Assembly: GCA_010909165.1 (NCBI GenBank)
Contig: VJWM01000118.1
Span: forward strand, 806,001 to 870,000
DNA: 64,000 nt
Direction of reading: 5' to 3'
From: Anthoceros angustus
Taxonomy: Eukaryota; Streptophyta; Anthocerotopsida; Anthocerotales; Anthocerotaceae
How positions within the stretch are numbered: the first letter of the stretch is position 1; the number at the start of each line of letters is the position of its first letter. A program made the translations under genes and the position numbers. Positions 11,670 through 23,514 of the stretch are shown here, piece by piece. Below the pieces are notes generated by a model. That model was not told where the DNA came from, made no database searches, and saw nothing but the letters and a program-made list of their open reading frames with translations.

Positions 11670-11893
11670 TGATGAGAATCATACACAAGCTCTAGCAATA
11701 TGTGTTGCATTACATTCATAATAGAAAGTACATGCCTTTATGTAGGCAAGGTAGTTGTAACCAATAAGTGGTTGTAACAACTAACCAATTAAATAACTAC
11801 TAAAAGAAACTACCTAGAGCCCTAAGGACTAAATTAATTATTAAGTCCTAGGTGCCCTAGTGAAGAGTGCCCTAATAGTAAGCTATTTTATCA
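11670..11893 (-). repeat. 3' LTR of copia element 2
   Basis: Reading on the minus strand it starts TGATAAAATAGC and ends TCA. It matches 19009-19228. A purine-rich tract (11894-11907) precedes it on the minus strand. Confidence 0.88.
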
Positions 11894-11907
11894 CTCCCAC
11901 TCACTAT
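11894..11907 (-). other. Polypurine tract of copia element 2
   Basis: The minus strand reads ATAGTGAGTGGGAG immediately before the LTR start TGATAAAA. This is a somewhat imperfect plus-strand primer site. Confidence 0.6.
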
Positions 11908-13560
11908 GAACTAGGGGTGATTTTCGACCAAAAGAGGTCTAGGAAAAACTAGTCTAGTAAAAACTAGTCCCTAACTAAACTTTACTTAAAGGCATAAAGT
12001 AAAAACTTAAGGTAAAAACTGAAAGTAATAATCACTATTAAAATAACTCCCACTTAAGGAGAACCGAGATGAGAAACTAATAACTCAACTTCAAGAATAG
12101 GTGGAATTAAAACTAATTAAAAGTATTTAAGCGGATTTATATATAGAGGAAAATCCAGAAAATACCCTAATTTCCGAAAAGGAAAATCAAAAGGATAATG
12201 GATAATACCCTTCTTCCTCAAACTTCACGAACGCGATCCCGACAACTTGGTGGTTGGTACATGCGGTGATGGCGATGGCGGAGGGGTGGCTACCGCAAGG
12301 CGCGCCGATCCACCGCGGGAGGCGCCCGTGGGCGCCATCGCGCCAGCGAGCCCTCTCCCGCTCCCCGCGCCGTAGGCGGGCCTTCGCGCCCCCTCGTGCG
12401 TCCTTGCGCAAGGGGCGCTCAGGCGCTTTGGCGCCCAAACAAAAGGGGCGCCCACCTGATGCATCCATCGTGTCCCTGGTGATGAAGAGTCTCGCCTCCA
12501 CGGACCTCGTCCTTCCTGCACCTTTCAAAGAAATCTCCGCATTTGTCATTGATCGACCTCATCCTCGGAGGATGAAGCGAACCGAGATGCCTAAGGATCC
12601 CTGGGGGCGCGCTCCAGCCCGGAAGAGGAAAGTCCGAAGTGTAAGATTGCGTCTTCATTTCGCCATGTCTTCATTTCGCCATGTCTTCATTTGTGAAGCA
12701 ATTGGATGTGCTCACCAAAAGGGGAGGAAGCGCAGCCTAGGTGATGAGGACGTGCCTCCTCCCCCTCAATGAATGATGCTCGCAAAATGCCCACCTCCAA
12801 AAGTGTTTGTAGGAAAGATTGCTGCCCATCTTATGCTTCTAAGAAGAAGCTATGACACAAGTGGATTACAAGGATGCTAACTTGATGGATAAGAGGTGAC
12901 ACTTGTGTGGTACGCTTGCGGATGGGTGGAGACGGCATGGGGAGGATATGACAAGGAAAATGGAAAAGAAAGGTGCAATATATTAAATAAGGGTTATCCA
13001 AATTTAAGCATCCTAATTTCTATATGAGTTTTAGGATCATAATAACCTAGCATAAATTTTCTGATTGATGCGGCGTAAACACATTTTGTTTCCCTAAGTG
13101 TATTAAAGACAAAAACATGGGCTATTATAAGCGGAATTCTACCAAAAGGTGACCAGAAAAATAAAGTATACATACTCACCTTAGGTTTAAGTGAAAAGGA
13201 GATGTCCGGACTCCTATATATGTGAGGAAACTACCATCCACATGATAAAAATAGCAAGTCTCCCATGTGAGGAATTTCCAGGACATATCAAACATATTTT
13301 CCGTAGGTGCCTTTGGTGCTAAGGGAATTTATTGTTTTAATCACATAAATACTGCTTAAATATTATTTTTATTTTTAATATAAATATTCCAGGTTCTATG
13401 TTGGCCGTCTATGAAGAGGAAGGCAGGATGACCTAAGCTATTTTGAGATAGAAGAAGAAAATGTTCAGAAAAATAGTAAGACAATAATTTTGGGCTAAGA
13501 TTTTAAGGTTATCTTAAATCGGCCCTAAGGCTGCTAGGGTGAGTATTAGGTTAAAGGTTT
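11908..13560 (-). other. Long 3' non-coding part of copia element 2 with a GC-rich island
   Basis: About 1.65 kb separates the end of pol from the polypurine tract, much more than the element needs. It is AT-rich except for 12220-12640, which is strikingly GC-rich (runs of GGCGC/GCGCC, including an AscI-like GGCGCGCC). Long frames are open on both strands there, as expected from composition alone. No protein family is recognised. It may be inserted foreign sequence. Confidence 0.5.
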
Positions 13561-13569
13561 GGACAGTGT

Positions 13570-16500
13570 GTCCATTATACCCAAACATTTCATGTGTTTC
13601 CTATGTAACTCAATTCCCAATGACTTTGTTAATAAATCGACATTGTCTAAAGTTTGAACATAACTAATATTTATGGTTTGATCTTCTAACTTTTCCCTTA
13701 TGTAGTGATACTCAACAGCTATATGTTTAGTTCTAGAATGAAAAGCAGATTTCGTGCAAGTGCAATGGCACCGCTATCACTAAACAAAGATGTAGGCTTA
13801 AGTTGAGGATGGTGAAGTTCACTCAAAACTAACTGGACCACACTATGTCTTTAGAACCGAGGTTAGTACCACTCGGATTGATGCTTGACAAAGCTATAGT
13901 AGGTTGTTTCTTACTTGACCAGATATTGGTGCTCCTCCAAGAGTAATACATACCACGATCTGATTTTGTTTCGGTCACCAGATAGTCGGCATCGATATGC
14001 CGTTAGAGTTAATGTGTTGATAGCTGGTGTATGCTTGAACATCGATCCTGTGTACATAGTGCCTTTAAGGTATCCGAATATACGCTTAGACATCCAGGCT
14101 CACGTCGGTTCTCCAAGAATTGTGAGCGAACCGACTTCAAAAGATATATCCGGTCTCGTAAAATTGCATAAATATATTAGAGTGCCAACATGTCGGTATG
14201 GAAGCGACATTTCTAGCTTTTCTTCAATTGTTTTGGGACTCATATCGAGGTAAGCCTAACACCACTTGCAAAAGGTGTGGGTGCGGGCTTTGCATCCTCA
14301 AGTCCAAATTTAGCTAAACTCTCCTTAATATACTTGGTTTGAACTATACTTAGAGTCTTATTACCTCTATTTAGTATAATATTAACACCAAGTGCATATG
14401 TCATTTCTCCTAGATCGGACATCTCAAATAGAGTCCTAAGCCATGCTTTAGTTTCGCTAGGAGAGTGAGGGAGTTTGTTGCCATAAAAACATCATCAACA
14501 TAAAGTAGAAGATAAAATATATCATTGCGGATATTAGGATGTACATACAAGCATCACCGGCTTTGCTTAAATCCTCTCCCAATAAGTTGTACATGTATGG
14601 TTAAATTCCAATTCTTGCTGAGCTTAAGGCCATACAAACCTTTGATGAGTCGGCATACCCAATCTTCTTTGCCTTTGACTTCAGAACCCTCGGGTTGTCT
14701 CATGTATATTTCCTCTTGCGCCCATACAAATATCTTTGTCTTAACATCCATCATGTGGAGTTCAAGATCATGTTGGGCACATAAGGCAAATATCATTCAA
14801 GTGTGGCAAATTTGGCTCTTGGGGCATAAGTGGCCCAAGGTATGTAATCTAGACCAGAATTTGTGTAAACCTCCGCTACTAGACGTGCCTTATACCTTTC
14901 TATAGAACCATCTCCTTTTCTTTTAATTTTGAATACCCATTTGCTGGTTACTATCTTCCTACCCCTAGGTGGTTTGACCAATTCCATGTAGAGTTATTAA
15001 CTAGGGAATTATATTCGAATCTGACTACCTTCCATAAGTCTTTTTCGGAGAAGAAAGCTTGTTTTAAGGTAAGAGGTTCTTCGGGTCTATAGTTGCCTTG
15101 TAGACAGCTTGAGAATAAAGTGATATAGGGGTATAGGATCATCAAAAAGCACTAGGTATCCTAAAGGAGGTTCCTTCCAACTGCGCAGGACTGAGATAGT
15201 AGGTCGGGATCTAAGGTTGTACCTTTGTGCAGTGCATCATCCACGGGAGGCGGGATCAGCGCAGGATCTGCTGGCTCCACAATGTCATCCTCGGAGGTCA
15301 TCAAACTCATCATCATGAGTGTCAATGGCGCCTCTGGGATGTCAACATCGTTGTCGTTGAGTTGTACCAGTTGTGGAATAGATGCTAACTCCTCCTCCTC
15401 CGCATAATAGGTTCAACTAAAGGAACACGAAGCGTGAATGGGAAATGGAGTGAAATAATCAGTATCATCAAAAATAAGAAGGTCAATGGTCTCATCAAGA
15501 GGAGGACCAAGCCTATCAGCTCCCTGTGGGGAAAAGAGGTAAGACTCATGAAAAGTAACACTCGGGCGTATAAAAGTTGCCTTGTAGAAGGGTTGAACAA
15601 TTTGTACCCTTTGATACCGGTGTAGCCAATGAAAAGTGTACTTGCTTTGGGATCCAACTTCTTACGCAATGCTTTGGGAATAAAAACATATGCGGGATCC
15701 AAAAATTCAAGGTGGTCAATAGAAGGCTTCTTGCCAATGAATGCTTCATATGGAGTCATACCTTGAACTGCGATGTAGGCAATCGATTCATGAGATAGGT
15801 TCTTTGAGGAGGGCCTCGCCCAATAAGCCTTAGATAACTTAGCTTGTACCAATAAGCAACTGTGATCTCTTGGGCGTAGATTCTTGTTCGGCTCGCCATT
15901 TTGTTGAGGAGTGTAGACAAGCGTAAGTTGTTGAGCTATACCTTCACTCGACAAAATCCTCAAATTCGAGATGTAAACTCTCCACCATTGTCGGAACGTA
16001 AGGTCTTGAGTTTGTGATCCGTAAGTCTCTCCCATTTCATGTAGTCCTTGAAGAAGTGAAAGGCATCACTCTTGTTTTTCGGGATGTAGGAAAAGACAAA
16101 GCAGAGAAATCATCATGAAGGTCAAAAATATCTACTACCACTAAAGGAGGGTGTAGACAAGGGTCCACAAATGTCATGTGCACTATCTCTAAAGGTGACT
16201 TGGCCCTTTGTGGAGATTTATTTTGAAAGGCTCTTGATGTCGTTTAGTGAGGACACAAGATTCGCACCAAGGTAGGTGTTCAACCTTTGCAAGGCAAGGG
16301 TTCTATATAAAGCTCCCTTAGACATTTGGATTAATTTTTGACTATTAGGATGACCAAGGCGACAATGCCAAAGCATGGTTTGGGTAGGTGTCACTGGGTT
16401 TGGAATGGCAACATTAGCGAATGGGTGGCTCCCACTTGTGACAATCTATAGAGACCATCATCTAAAGTGCCTGGATTGTATAGTTTCTATCACTTATGAA

Positions 16501-17300
16501 AGAGAGAAGACAACTATCGCATAAAGGATCACTGCAGTGTGTTCTTGACAAAGACTTGCGGTGATACTAGATTCTTGCACATTGAAGGAACATGGAGGAC
16601 TTGATGAAGATGAAGAACGACACGAATCACACTTGAATACAACCAACACCCGCAATGGGTAGGTTGTGATCATCTCGGGGAGGACGGTGATGTCCTGTGG
16701 GTGAGTAAGACTCAAAAGAGTTTCTGTAACAAATATGTGAAGTAGCTCCTGTCTAAGTACCATGAGGTATTGGAGGGCTTGGAAGAAGCCAAGCACACAG
16801 TGAGCACCTGGAGTTGAGGAAGATTGTTTCTTAGCAATGTTAGCTCAGTGGGGCCTCCTTAGGTTCCCATTCTTCTTCTTACGACAATCCTTTTCCATGT
16901 GATTTGGGATTACGCACCAATTACATATAATCCCGATCTTCTTGTTACCTCTTGCGGTGTTGAAGAAGATGCCTCTCCATCATGGAAAGTATGTGCGGGA
17001 TATGGGGTCGTTGGAAAGTAGAACCTCGGCCTGCCTCGTCCTCTTCCTCTACCCTTTGTGAATACATCACCTGCTTGTTGGCTCGGAGTGATGATGACGT
17101 CGCTTGCCTCCTCCTGTAATGCTCCAATAAGTTCGGAAACACGATGTCCTGTGGTGGTGAGTAAGACTCAAAAGAGTTTCTGTAACAAATATGTGAAGTA
17201 GCTCCACTGCCTAAGTACCATGAGGTATTGGAGGGCTTGGAAGAAGCCAAGCACACAGTGAGCACCTGGAGTTGAGGAAGATTGTTTCACGCAATGTTAG
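13570..17300 (-). pseudogene. pol: copia pol of element 2 (broken)
   Basis: On the minus strand from right to left: a CCHC nucleocapsid knuckle (CNWCVIPNHMEKDC, about 16885-16930); a protease remnant with SWYLGSGATSHIC (about 17210; D to G at the catalytic position); integrase pieces with ERLTDHKLKTLRSDNG-like and TPQQNGE segments (about 15900-16000) and the SKASTLFIGYTGIKGYKLFNP family motif (about 15650); reverse transcriptase with SKWVFKIKRKGDGSIERYKARLVA (about 14930) and MMDVKT (about 14750); then LGEMTYALGVNI (about 14400); and a terminal DLLTKSLG..HRKHMKCLGI segment (about 13600). Frames are broken throughout. Confidence 0.87.
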
Positions 17301-17590
17301 CTCAGTGGGGCCTCCGAGGTTCCCCATTCTTCTTCTTACGACAATCCTTTTCCATGTGATTTGGGATTCGCACCAATTACATATAATCTCTTCTTGTTAC
17401 CTCTTGCGGTGTTGAAGAAGATGCCTCTCCATCATGGAAAGTATGTGGGATATGGGGTCGTTGGAAAGTAGAACCTCGGCCTCGCCTCCTCTTCCTCTAC
17501 CCTTTGTGAATACATCACCTGCTTGTTGGCTCGGAGTGATGATGCTTGCCTCCTCCTGTAGCAATGCTCCAATAAGTTCAAACACCGATG
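16690..17590. repeat. About 454 bp tandem duplication in the gag/protease region
   Basis: 16690-17142 and 17143-17590 are near-identical copies with small indels. Each carries the gag end with the CCHC knuckle and the same Ser/Gly-rich linker. The duplication places gag sequence on both sides of a protease fragment, which helps explain the broken frame. Confidence 0.85.
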
Positions 17591-18222
17591 TCCGGCTCTT
17601 CATTTGGATCTTCATCTGACTTTTCGACATTGCGAATCACATTTTGAGTTGTAATGAAAGCCCTATAAGAAGGTGGCAATGAAGATAAGAGAATGACGTA
17701 AGCCTCCATCTCGAGATAGGTACATGCTTGAAGATTCCAAATGGGATCGTGCCAATCGAAATGCATTAACATGATGTTCGATGGTGTCGGACTCCTTCAT
17801 TGAGAGGTTGCGGAAGTTACGTGAAGCGCAACAATACTCATTACATCTCGAGATGAATATAATTGAGCAAGGTGAGTCCACATATCCTTGGAGGTCTTTG
17901 CGTGCGACATGTCTCACCATATGTTGAGAAAGTCCACGACCAATAAATCTTGTGCCTTCGTCCTGGCGTCCCGGAAGGTTGAAGTTCACGTTCAAATCGG
18001 GCGTGTGGCCTTGGAATTGATCCATCGACGATGCCCCAAAGGTCTCTTTGCCGCAAAGCTCCTCGCATTCTCAATGACCGATGTCATAATCCCTTCCATT
18101 GAATCTATCTTTCTCTTTGAAGCTGTCACCATAATGATAATGCAATGAAGTGTTAGCATTATCATTACCCAATGGGGAATTAGGAACAGTTTGTTCTTCA
18201 TTATTGATCACTCCAGCCATTG
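17300..18222 (-). pseudogene. gag: copia gag of element 2
   Basis: It starts at an ATG near 18222 (MAGVINNEEQ). The KEKDRFNGRDYD segment matches the start of plant copia Gag and is followed by LWGIVDGSIP (about 18040), EHHVNAFRLARSHL and ILLSSLPPSYRAFI (about 17690). Several frame changes separate the pieces. The nucleocapsid end lies within the 454 bp tandem duplication. Confidence 0.82.
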
Positions 18223-18996
18223 TAGGTGATTTAGAGGACTAGGCCTCGCGGTACACCTCTCATCTTCTATTTTATTACGTGAAACTCTTCTCTTGCATCA
18301 TAATCGATTCGGATGATGATAGCATGCTCTCAAATCTCTGCGCATTATCAACCTTAGAGAGAATAGACAATTTTGTCCTTAATTCAGATAATTCTCCCTT
18401 AAGATCAAAGGATTGGATTCTAAGAGTTGCTAATTGACTATCAATTTCTTGAAATCTAAGAGTTTCTATGCTATTTTGTCTTGCAGACTAGAAGATAAAG
18501 GAGTACTAATACCAGATTCAAATTTGGGATATGTTGGAGAGCTAATTCTAATGCCTTGACGTGAATTGGACTAAAACTTCTAGCAAATCACGCCTAGCTA
18601 GCTTGATAAACTTCCCTTGATCCGGTTTAGAAATTAAAATAGATGCAATGAAGTTTGCTATACAAGAGGAGGTTTCTACTATCTCTCCCTCTATAGCTTG
18701 TTGTCTTCTATTGCTTCTATGTGTTGGGCTCCTAATTTGTTCTTGTTGTCTTGGGACTACTTCTCTTCTTAACTCTATGCCTTCTCCTTCTAAGGGAACA
18801 CAAATCCATGGAGGAAGAACAAAGAATTAGTGCATAAAAGCATTGTTAGAAGAGAAATGTTAGCATAAAAGAATGCATGCAAAGATAGCAATTCTAGGAT
18901 AAACACAATCCATCTAGGCAAATGCTAGATTAGAAAGTGTCTCCTAGATAAGCTACTTAGATGCATGAGGATGCACAAGCAAACAAAGAGCAAGTG

Positions 18997-19008
18997 TGCT
19001 CGATACCA
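18997..19008 (-). other. Primer-binding site of copia element 2
   Basis: The minus strand reads TGGTATCGAGCA directly after the LTR end. It is a variant of the initiator tRNA-Met site. Confidence 0.8.
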
Positions 19009-19228
19009 TGATGAGAATCATACACAAGCTCTAGCAATATGTGTTGCATTACATTCATAATAGAAAGTACATGCCTTTATGTAGGCAAGGTAGTTGTAAC
19101 CAATAAGTGGTTGTAACAACTAACCAATTAAATAACTACTAAAGAAACTACCTAGAGCCCTAAGGACTAAATTAATTATTAAGTCCTAGGTGCCCTAGTG
19201 AAGAGTGCCCTAATAGTAAGCTATTTTA
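19009..19228 (-). repeat. 5' LTR of copia element 2
   Basis: It is the partner of 11670-11893. Its outer end lacks the clean TG/CA terminus and runs into the TCC microsatellite at 19231. Confidence 0.88.
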
Positions 19229-19230
19229 TA

Positions 19231-19258
19231 TCCTCCTCCTCCTCCTCCTCCTCCTCCT
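19231..19258. repeat. TCC microsatellite
   Basis: About nine TCC/CTC units abut the outer end of the copia LTR. They may mark the target site. Confidence 0.9.
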
Positions 19259-19573
19259 GCGAGACCTCCATTTCATCGACCGGTGCCGCACTCCGTAACA
19301 AGGGAGATCATCCATGGGCAGCACTTCATGTCCCAGGAGGGAGGGCAACTGCTTGAGGTGCGGCAAAGCGGCCGTGGCTTAATGTTTTCCCCTCCATGGC
19401 AAGCTCTGCGACATGGAAAAGAAAGTCGCTTGCTGCATGTTCAGCTCGATTGGATAAACAATTTTAACTCTTACCTGTTCCGTAAAACACAGCCACAATG
19501 CAAGCCACAAAGGATCAGCGCCCCAATCATCCAGCATACTTGTGTCGGTGTCCAAAACTTCTCTCTAGTCTAA
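19259..19573 (+). other. Open frame continuing from the microsatellite; unassigned
   Basis: A plus-strand frame runs through a possible poly-Pro start (from the TCC repeat) into PPFHRPVPHSVTREI and on to a stop at 19573. It may be the other side of an exon split by the copia insertion, but no family is recognised and nothing proves that it is coding. Confidence 0.25.
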
Positions 19574-19827
19574 TGACTTGTGCACATCTTCCAATTTACT
19601 TTCCCAATCAATCAATTCAGCCCTCAGAGCATTTAACCCAGGTGTCAGCAAACCGATCTTAGCATACAGTATCCCTCTTAAGATCTTTGTGTAACCGCAT
19701 CTCTTATTCTGCACAATGACTCCAATATGATGGTGAACTCTATAGATATCTAATCTTTTTGGAACTCACAATCATGCGTTCTTGAATGAAATAAGCAGCC
19801 ATAACACTCTTCTGCAGCCAATCATCA

Positions 19828-22352
19828 CTAGGAAAAATAAGTAGCCTCCGAGGATTTGCCAAGCATGACATATACAAGAAGTATGCCGACTTTTCGGTTG
19901 AAAGACTTTGAGTCTATGTAATCCGGTTTGTTGACGTGTGACAGTTTCAAAGCCATATCCATTGTTTGTTTTATCAAATTTAATAACTCCCGCAACTTTT
20001 TATTCTCTTCCTTCAGGAGTTCATCAGTGAGTCTGGCAAACAAACCAAAAACTTGAATTAGAAACCAGGAAACATGTGCAAGGGGTATATAAACATATGA
20101 AGTTAAGCACTAACCTTTTGCCTTTGTAGTCGACAAAATTGGAAACTTCCCGTAAGATAAGGAGAGACAAAAACTCAGAGGTCTTAACCTAACCACTCCT
20201 TTGTGACAATACAGTTCCTTCTAGCCATAAAGGCAACTCGATCCTCAACTAGCTTCTACTGCTGCACCGTAATTGCTCCTGAGCTCTGGCCTTGGTCTGC
20301 TCCTCTTCCAGCTTCACAGTCAATTGCATGATTTTCTCATTGTAGGTGTCTTTAGAATCAACCTTTTTCCTGGACAGACCAAACTTGCCCGTCTTGTGTT
20401 GGGGACGCACCCCTTCCACAACATTCTCCTGAGCTCTAGCCTTGGTCTGCTCCTCTTCCTCGTAGTCAATAGCATGAATTTTTCATTGTAGGTGTCTATA
20501 GAATCTACCTTTTTCCGGATAGACCAAACTTGTCTTGTGTTTGGGACGACGCACCTTCCACAACATTCTTGGTCTGTTGAAAGACTTTGAGTCTATGTAA
20601 TCCGGTTTGTTGACGTGTGACAGTTTCAAAGCCATATCCATTGTTTGTTTTATCAAATTTAATAACTCCCGCAACTTTTTATTCTCTTCCTTCAGGAGTT
20701 CATCAGTGAGTCTGGCAAACAAACCAAAAACTTGAATTAGAAACCAGGAAACATGTGCAAGGGGTATATAAACATATGAAGTTAAGCACTAACCTTTTGC
20801 CTTTGTAGTCGACAAAATTGGAAACTTCCGTAAGATAAGGAGAGACAAAAACTCGTAGGTCTTAACCTAACCACTCCTTTGTGACAATAGGTTCCTTCTA
20901 GCCATAAAGGCAACTCGATCCTCAACTAGCTTCTCTTTGCCGTAATTGCTCGAGCTCGGCCTTGGTCTCCTCTTCCACTTCATACCAATTGCATGATTTT
21001 CTCATTGTAGGTGTCTTTAGAATCAACCTTTTTCCTGGACAGACCAAACTTGCCCGTCTTGTGTTGGGGACGCACCCCTTCCACAACATTCTCCTGAGCT
21101 CTAGCCTTGGTCTGCTCCTCTTCCAGCTCCGTAGTCAATAGCATGAATTTTTCATTGTAGGTGTCTATAGAATCTACCTTTTTCCTGGATAGACCAAACT
21201 TGCCTGTCTTGTGTTTGGGACGCACCCCTTCCACAACATTCTTGGTCTTGCTGAAAGACCACATAGTACGAGCAAGCTTGGCTTGGCACGAGCACGAGCA
21301 CATCACAAAACTGGATAACCATGTTTTTCATGTGGAAATCATATGGCGCCACGGCCTATGCAGTCGGCCATGCAAAAAACCATGTGAAAATAATATCCTC
21401 AACGGTTTGTATTTGTATTTTTATTTTCTAGCTATTTTATATTTTATTTATGTTTGAGTCCTACAAAGAGCTCATATATTACTCATGAAAGCACAATATA
21501 CTCATGTCATAAATGTCATTCAGTGTCTATGTAGTTTAATTATCTCAATATATAGGTACACTTATATGGAAACTCTTATGGATCTGTAAAAATAAATGTA
21601 AAAATAATTACATCACTAAATTTTATGCTTCCTTCAGAGTTCATCATGGAGTCCGGCAAACAAACCAAAAACTTGAATTAGAAACCGAAACATGTGCAAG
21701 GGTATATAAACATATGAAGTTAAGCACTAACCTTTTGCCTTTGTAGTCGACAAAATTGGAAACTTCCGTAAGATAAGGAGAGACAAAAACTCGGAGGTCT
21801 TAACCTAACCACTCCTTTGTGACAATACAGCCCTTCTAGCCATAAAGGCAACTCGATCCTCAACTAGCTTCTCACGCCGTAATTGCTCCCGAGCTCGGCC
21901 TTGGTCCGCTCCTCTTCCACTTCAAATCCAATTGCATGATTTTCTCATTGTAGGTGTCTTTAGAATCAACCTTTTCTGGATGCACTAAACTTGCCTTGTG
22001 TTGGGGACGCACCCCTTCCACAACATTCTCCTGAGCTCTAGCCTTGGTCTGCTCCTCTTCCAGCTCCGTAGTCAATAGCATGAATTTTTCATTGTAGGTG
22101 TCTATAGAATCTACCTTTTTCCGGATAGACCAAACTTTTTGTGTGTTTGGGACGACCCCTTCCACAACATTCTTGGTCTTGAAAGACCACATAGTACGAG
22201 CAAGCTTGGCAAGCAGCACGCACATCACAAACCGGATAACCATGTTTTTCATGTGGAAATCATATGGCGCCACGGCCTATGCAGTCGGCCATGCAAAAAA
22301 CCATGTGAAAATAATATCCTCAACGGTTTGTATTTGTATTTTTATTTTCTAG
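19828..22352 (-). pseudogene. Tandemly duplicated coiled-coil gene remnant (two to three copies)
   Basis: Three minus-strand segments repeat. (1) One rich in Lys/Glu, with KKVDSIDTYNEKFMLL and TELEEEQTKARAQE. (2) EKLVEDRVAFMARRNCIV (near 20240, 20920 and 21860). (3) LTDELLKEENKKLRELLNLI ending DYIDSKSFN (near 20010 and 20690). Read right to left they would form one helical, coiled-coil-like protein, partly split by introns. Copies are offset by about 680 and 940 bp and carry many 2-4 base indels, so no copy is intact. The repeated GRPK/GKFGLSRKK part is itself doubled within a copy. I do not recognise the family. Confidence 0.55.
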
Positions 22353-22560
22353 CTATTTTATATTTTATTTATGTTTGAGTCCTACAAAGAGCTCATATAT
22401 TACTCATGAAAGCACAATATACTCATGTCATAAATGTCATTCAGTGTCTATGTAGTTTAATTATCTCAATATATAGGTACACTTATATGGAAACTCTTAT
22501 GGATCTGTGTAAAAATAAATGTAAAAATAATTACATCACTAAATTTTATGCCCTTCATAC
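21319..22560. repeat. About 920 bp tandem duplication including an AT-rich tail
   Basis: 21319-21620 and 22240-22548 are almost identical, and the coiled-coil pieces to their left are duplicated with them. A third, more diverged partial copy of the AT-rich tail lies at about 22610-22800. Confidence 0.85.
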
Positions 22561-22799
22561 CAGTCTTATATGGATATTTATGAACTAAATTATAATCTAT
22601 AGGCCCATCGTTTCGGCCATGGAAAAAACTATGTAAACATAATATTCTTAATGATATGTATTTTTATTTTCTAGCTGTTTTATATTTTATTTATGTTTGA
22701 GTCCTACAAAGAGCTCATATATTACTCATGAAAGCACAATATTCTCACGTTATAAATGTCATTATCACTAAATTTTATGCCCTTCATACCAGTGTTATA

Positions 22800-23500
22800 T
22801 GGATATTTATAAACTAAAATTAAATTATTTTAAATAATTACATATGTTTACTATAAAATTATCTAATAACATAAAAATATGAATAAGTACATCCAATAAA
22901 ATTCATATGTATTTTAATACCCTGTATCATGTGTAAAATAATATAGAGAACATGTAGATAGGGTCCATGCAGTCCACCATGAAAAGAGGGCATGAAAATC
23001 ATATCCCTATCAATTTTTGATTTAAGTCATTCCCTGTGTAGTCTTTGTACCCATTTGGTTTTGAAACCTACAAAGGTGCAAGTGTCCTTCTATTTTGTGT
23101 GTCATGCTAAATGCATATACTTTCTTTATCTCAGTATATATGTGCACTTGTATGAAATATGTATGGACTTAAGTATATGAAAATTGATATACGCATCAAA
23201 CACGAATTGCTATGGTTTATATATGCATTTCACAATTCCTTTATGAATATCTAGTGCCTGAGTTTTAAATTTCTCGTAAGAATATATTTATATTCTTGTA
23301 TACTACTATATTTAAAATATTTCTAGTCTAAATATTTAATACAAATATTTAGACTAGAAATACATAATATTTTTAATTTTAAAATAATTATAATCATTCA
23401 ACAATTACAACATGCAGCTTCTAAGCGAGTCCAAGCTAGGGTTTCTTGTGCACGATTCTCCCCGCTCGGAATGAGCTATGTACTCGGGACCATGATCCCT
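22800..23500. other. AT-rich intergenic DNA
   Basis: No gene, RNA gene or element end is seen. A short inverted repeat based on ATATTTAGACTAGAAAT lies at about 23310-23365. Confidence 0.6.
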
Positions 23501-23514
23501 CCCCATCCATAGGA

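Larger units (their letters stand above)
11670..19230 (-). mobile_element. Second Ty1/copia retrotransposon, minus orientation, defective
   Basis: LTR copies lie at 11670-11893 and 19009-19228. A primer-binding site TGGTATCGAGCA lies just inside the right-hand (5') LTR. Gag, protease, integrase, reverse transcriptase and RNase H follow on the minus strand, so the element reads right to left. Coding frames are heavily broken. Both outer flanks are CTC/TCC-rich (CCCTCCTCT on the left, a long TCC microsatellite on the right), so it seems to have entered a simple repeat. This hides any target-site duplication. Confidence 0.92.

Noticed and set aside
12187-12772. Frames of 80-170 codons in the GC-rich island of copia element 2
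   Set aside because: They overlap on both strands, are Arg/Ala/Pro-rich by composition and match nothing recognised.
12994-13179. Short minus-strand ORF with hydrophobic residues
   Set aside because: It lies in the non-coding 3' part of a copia element with no supporting signal.
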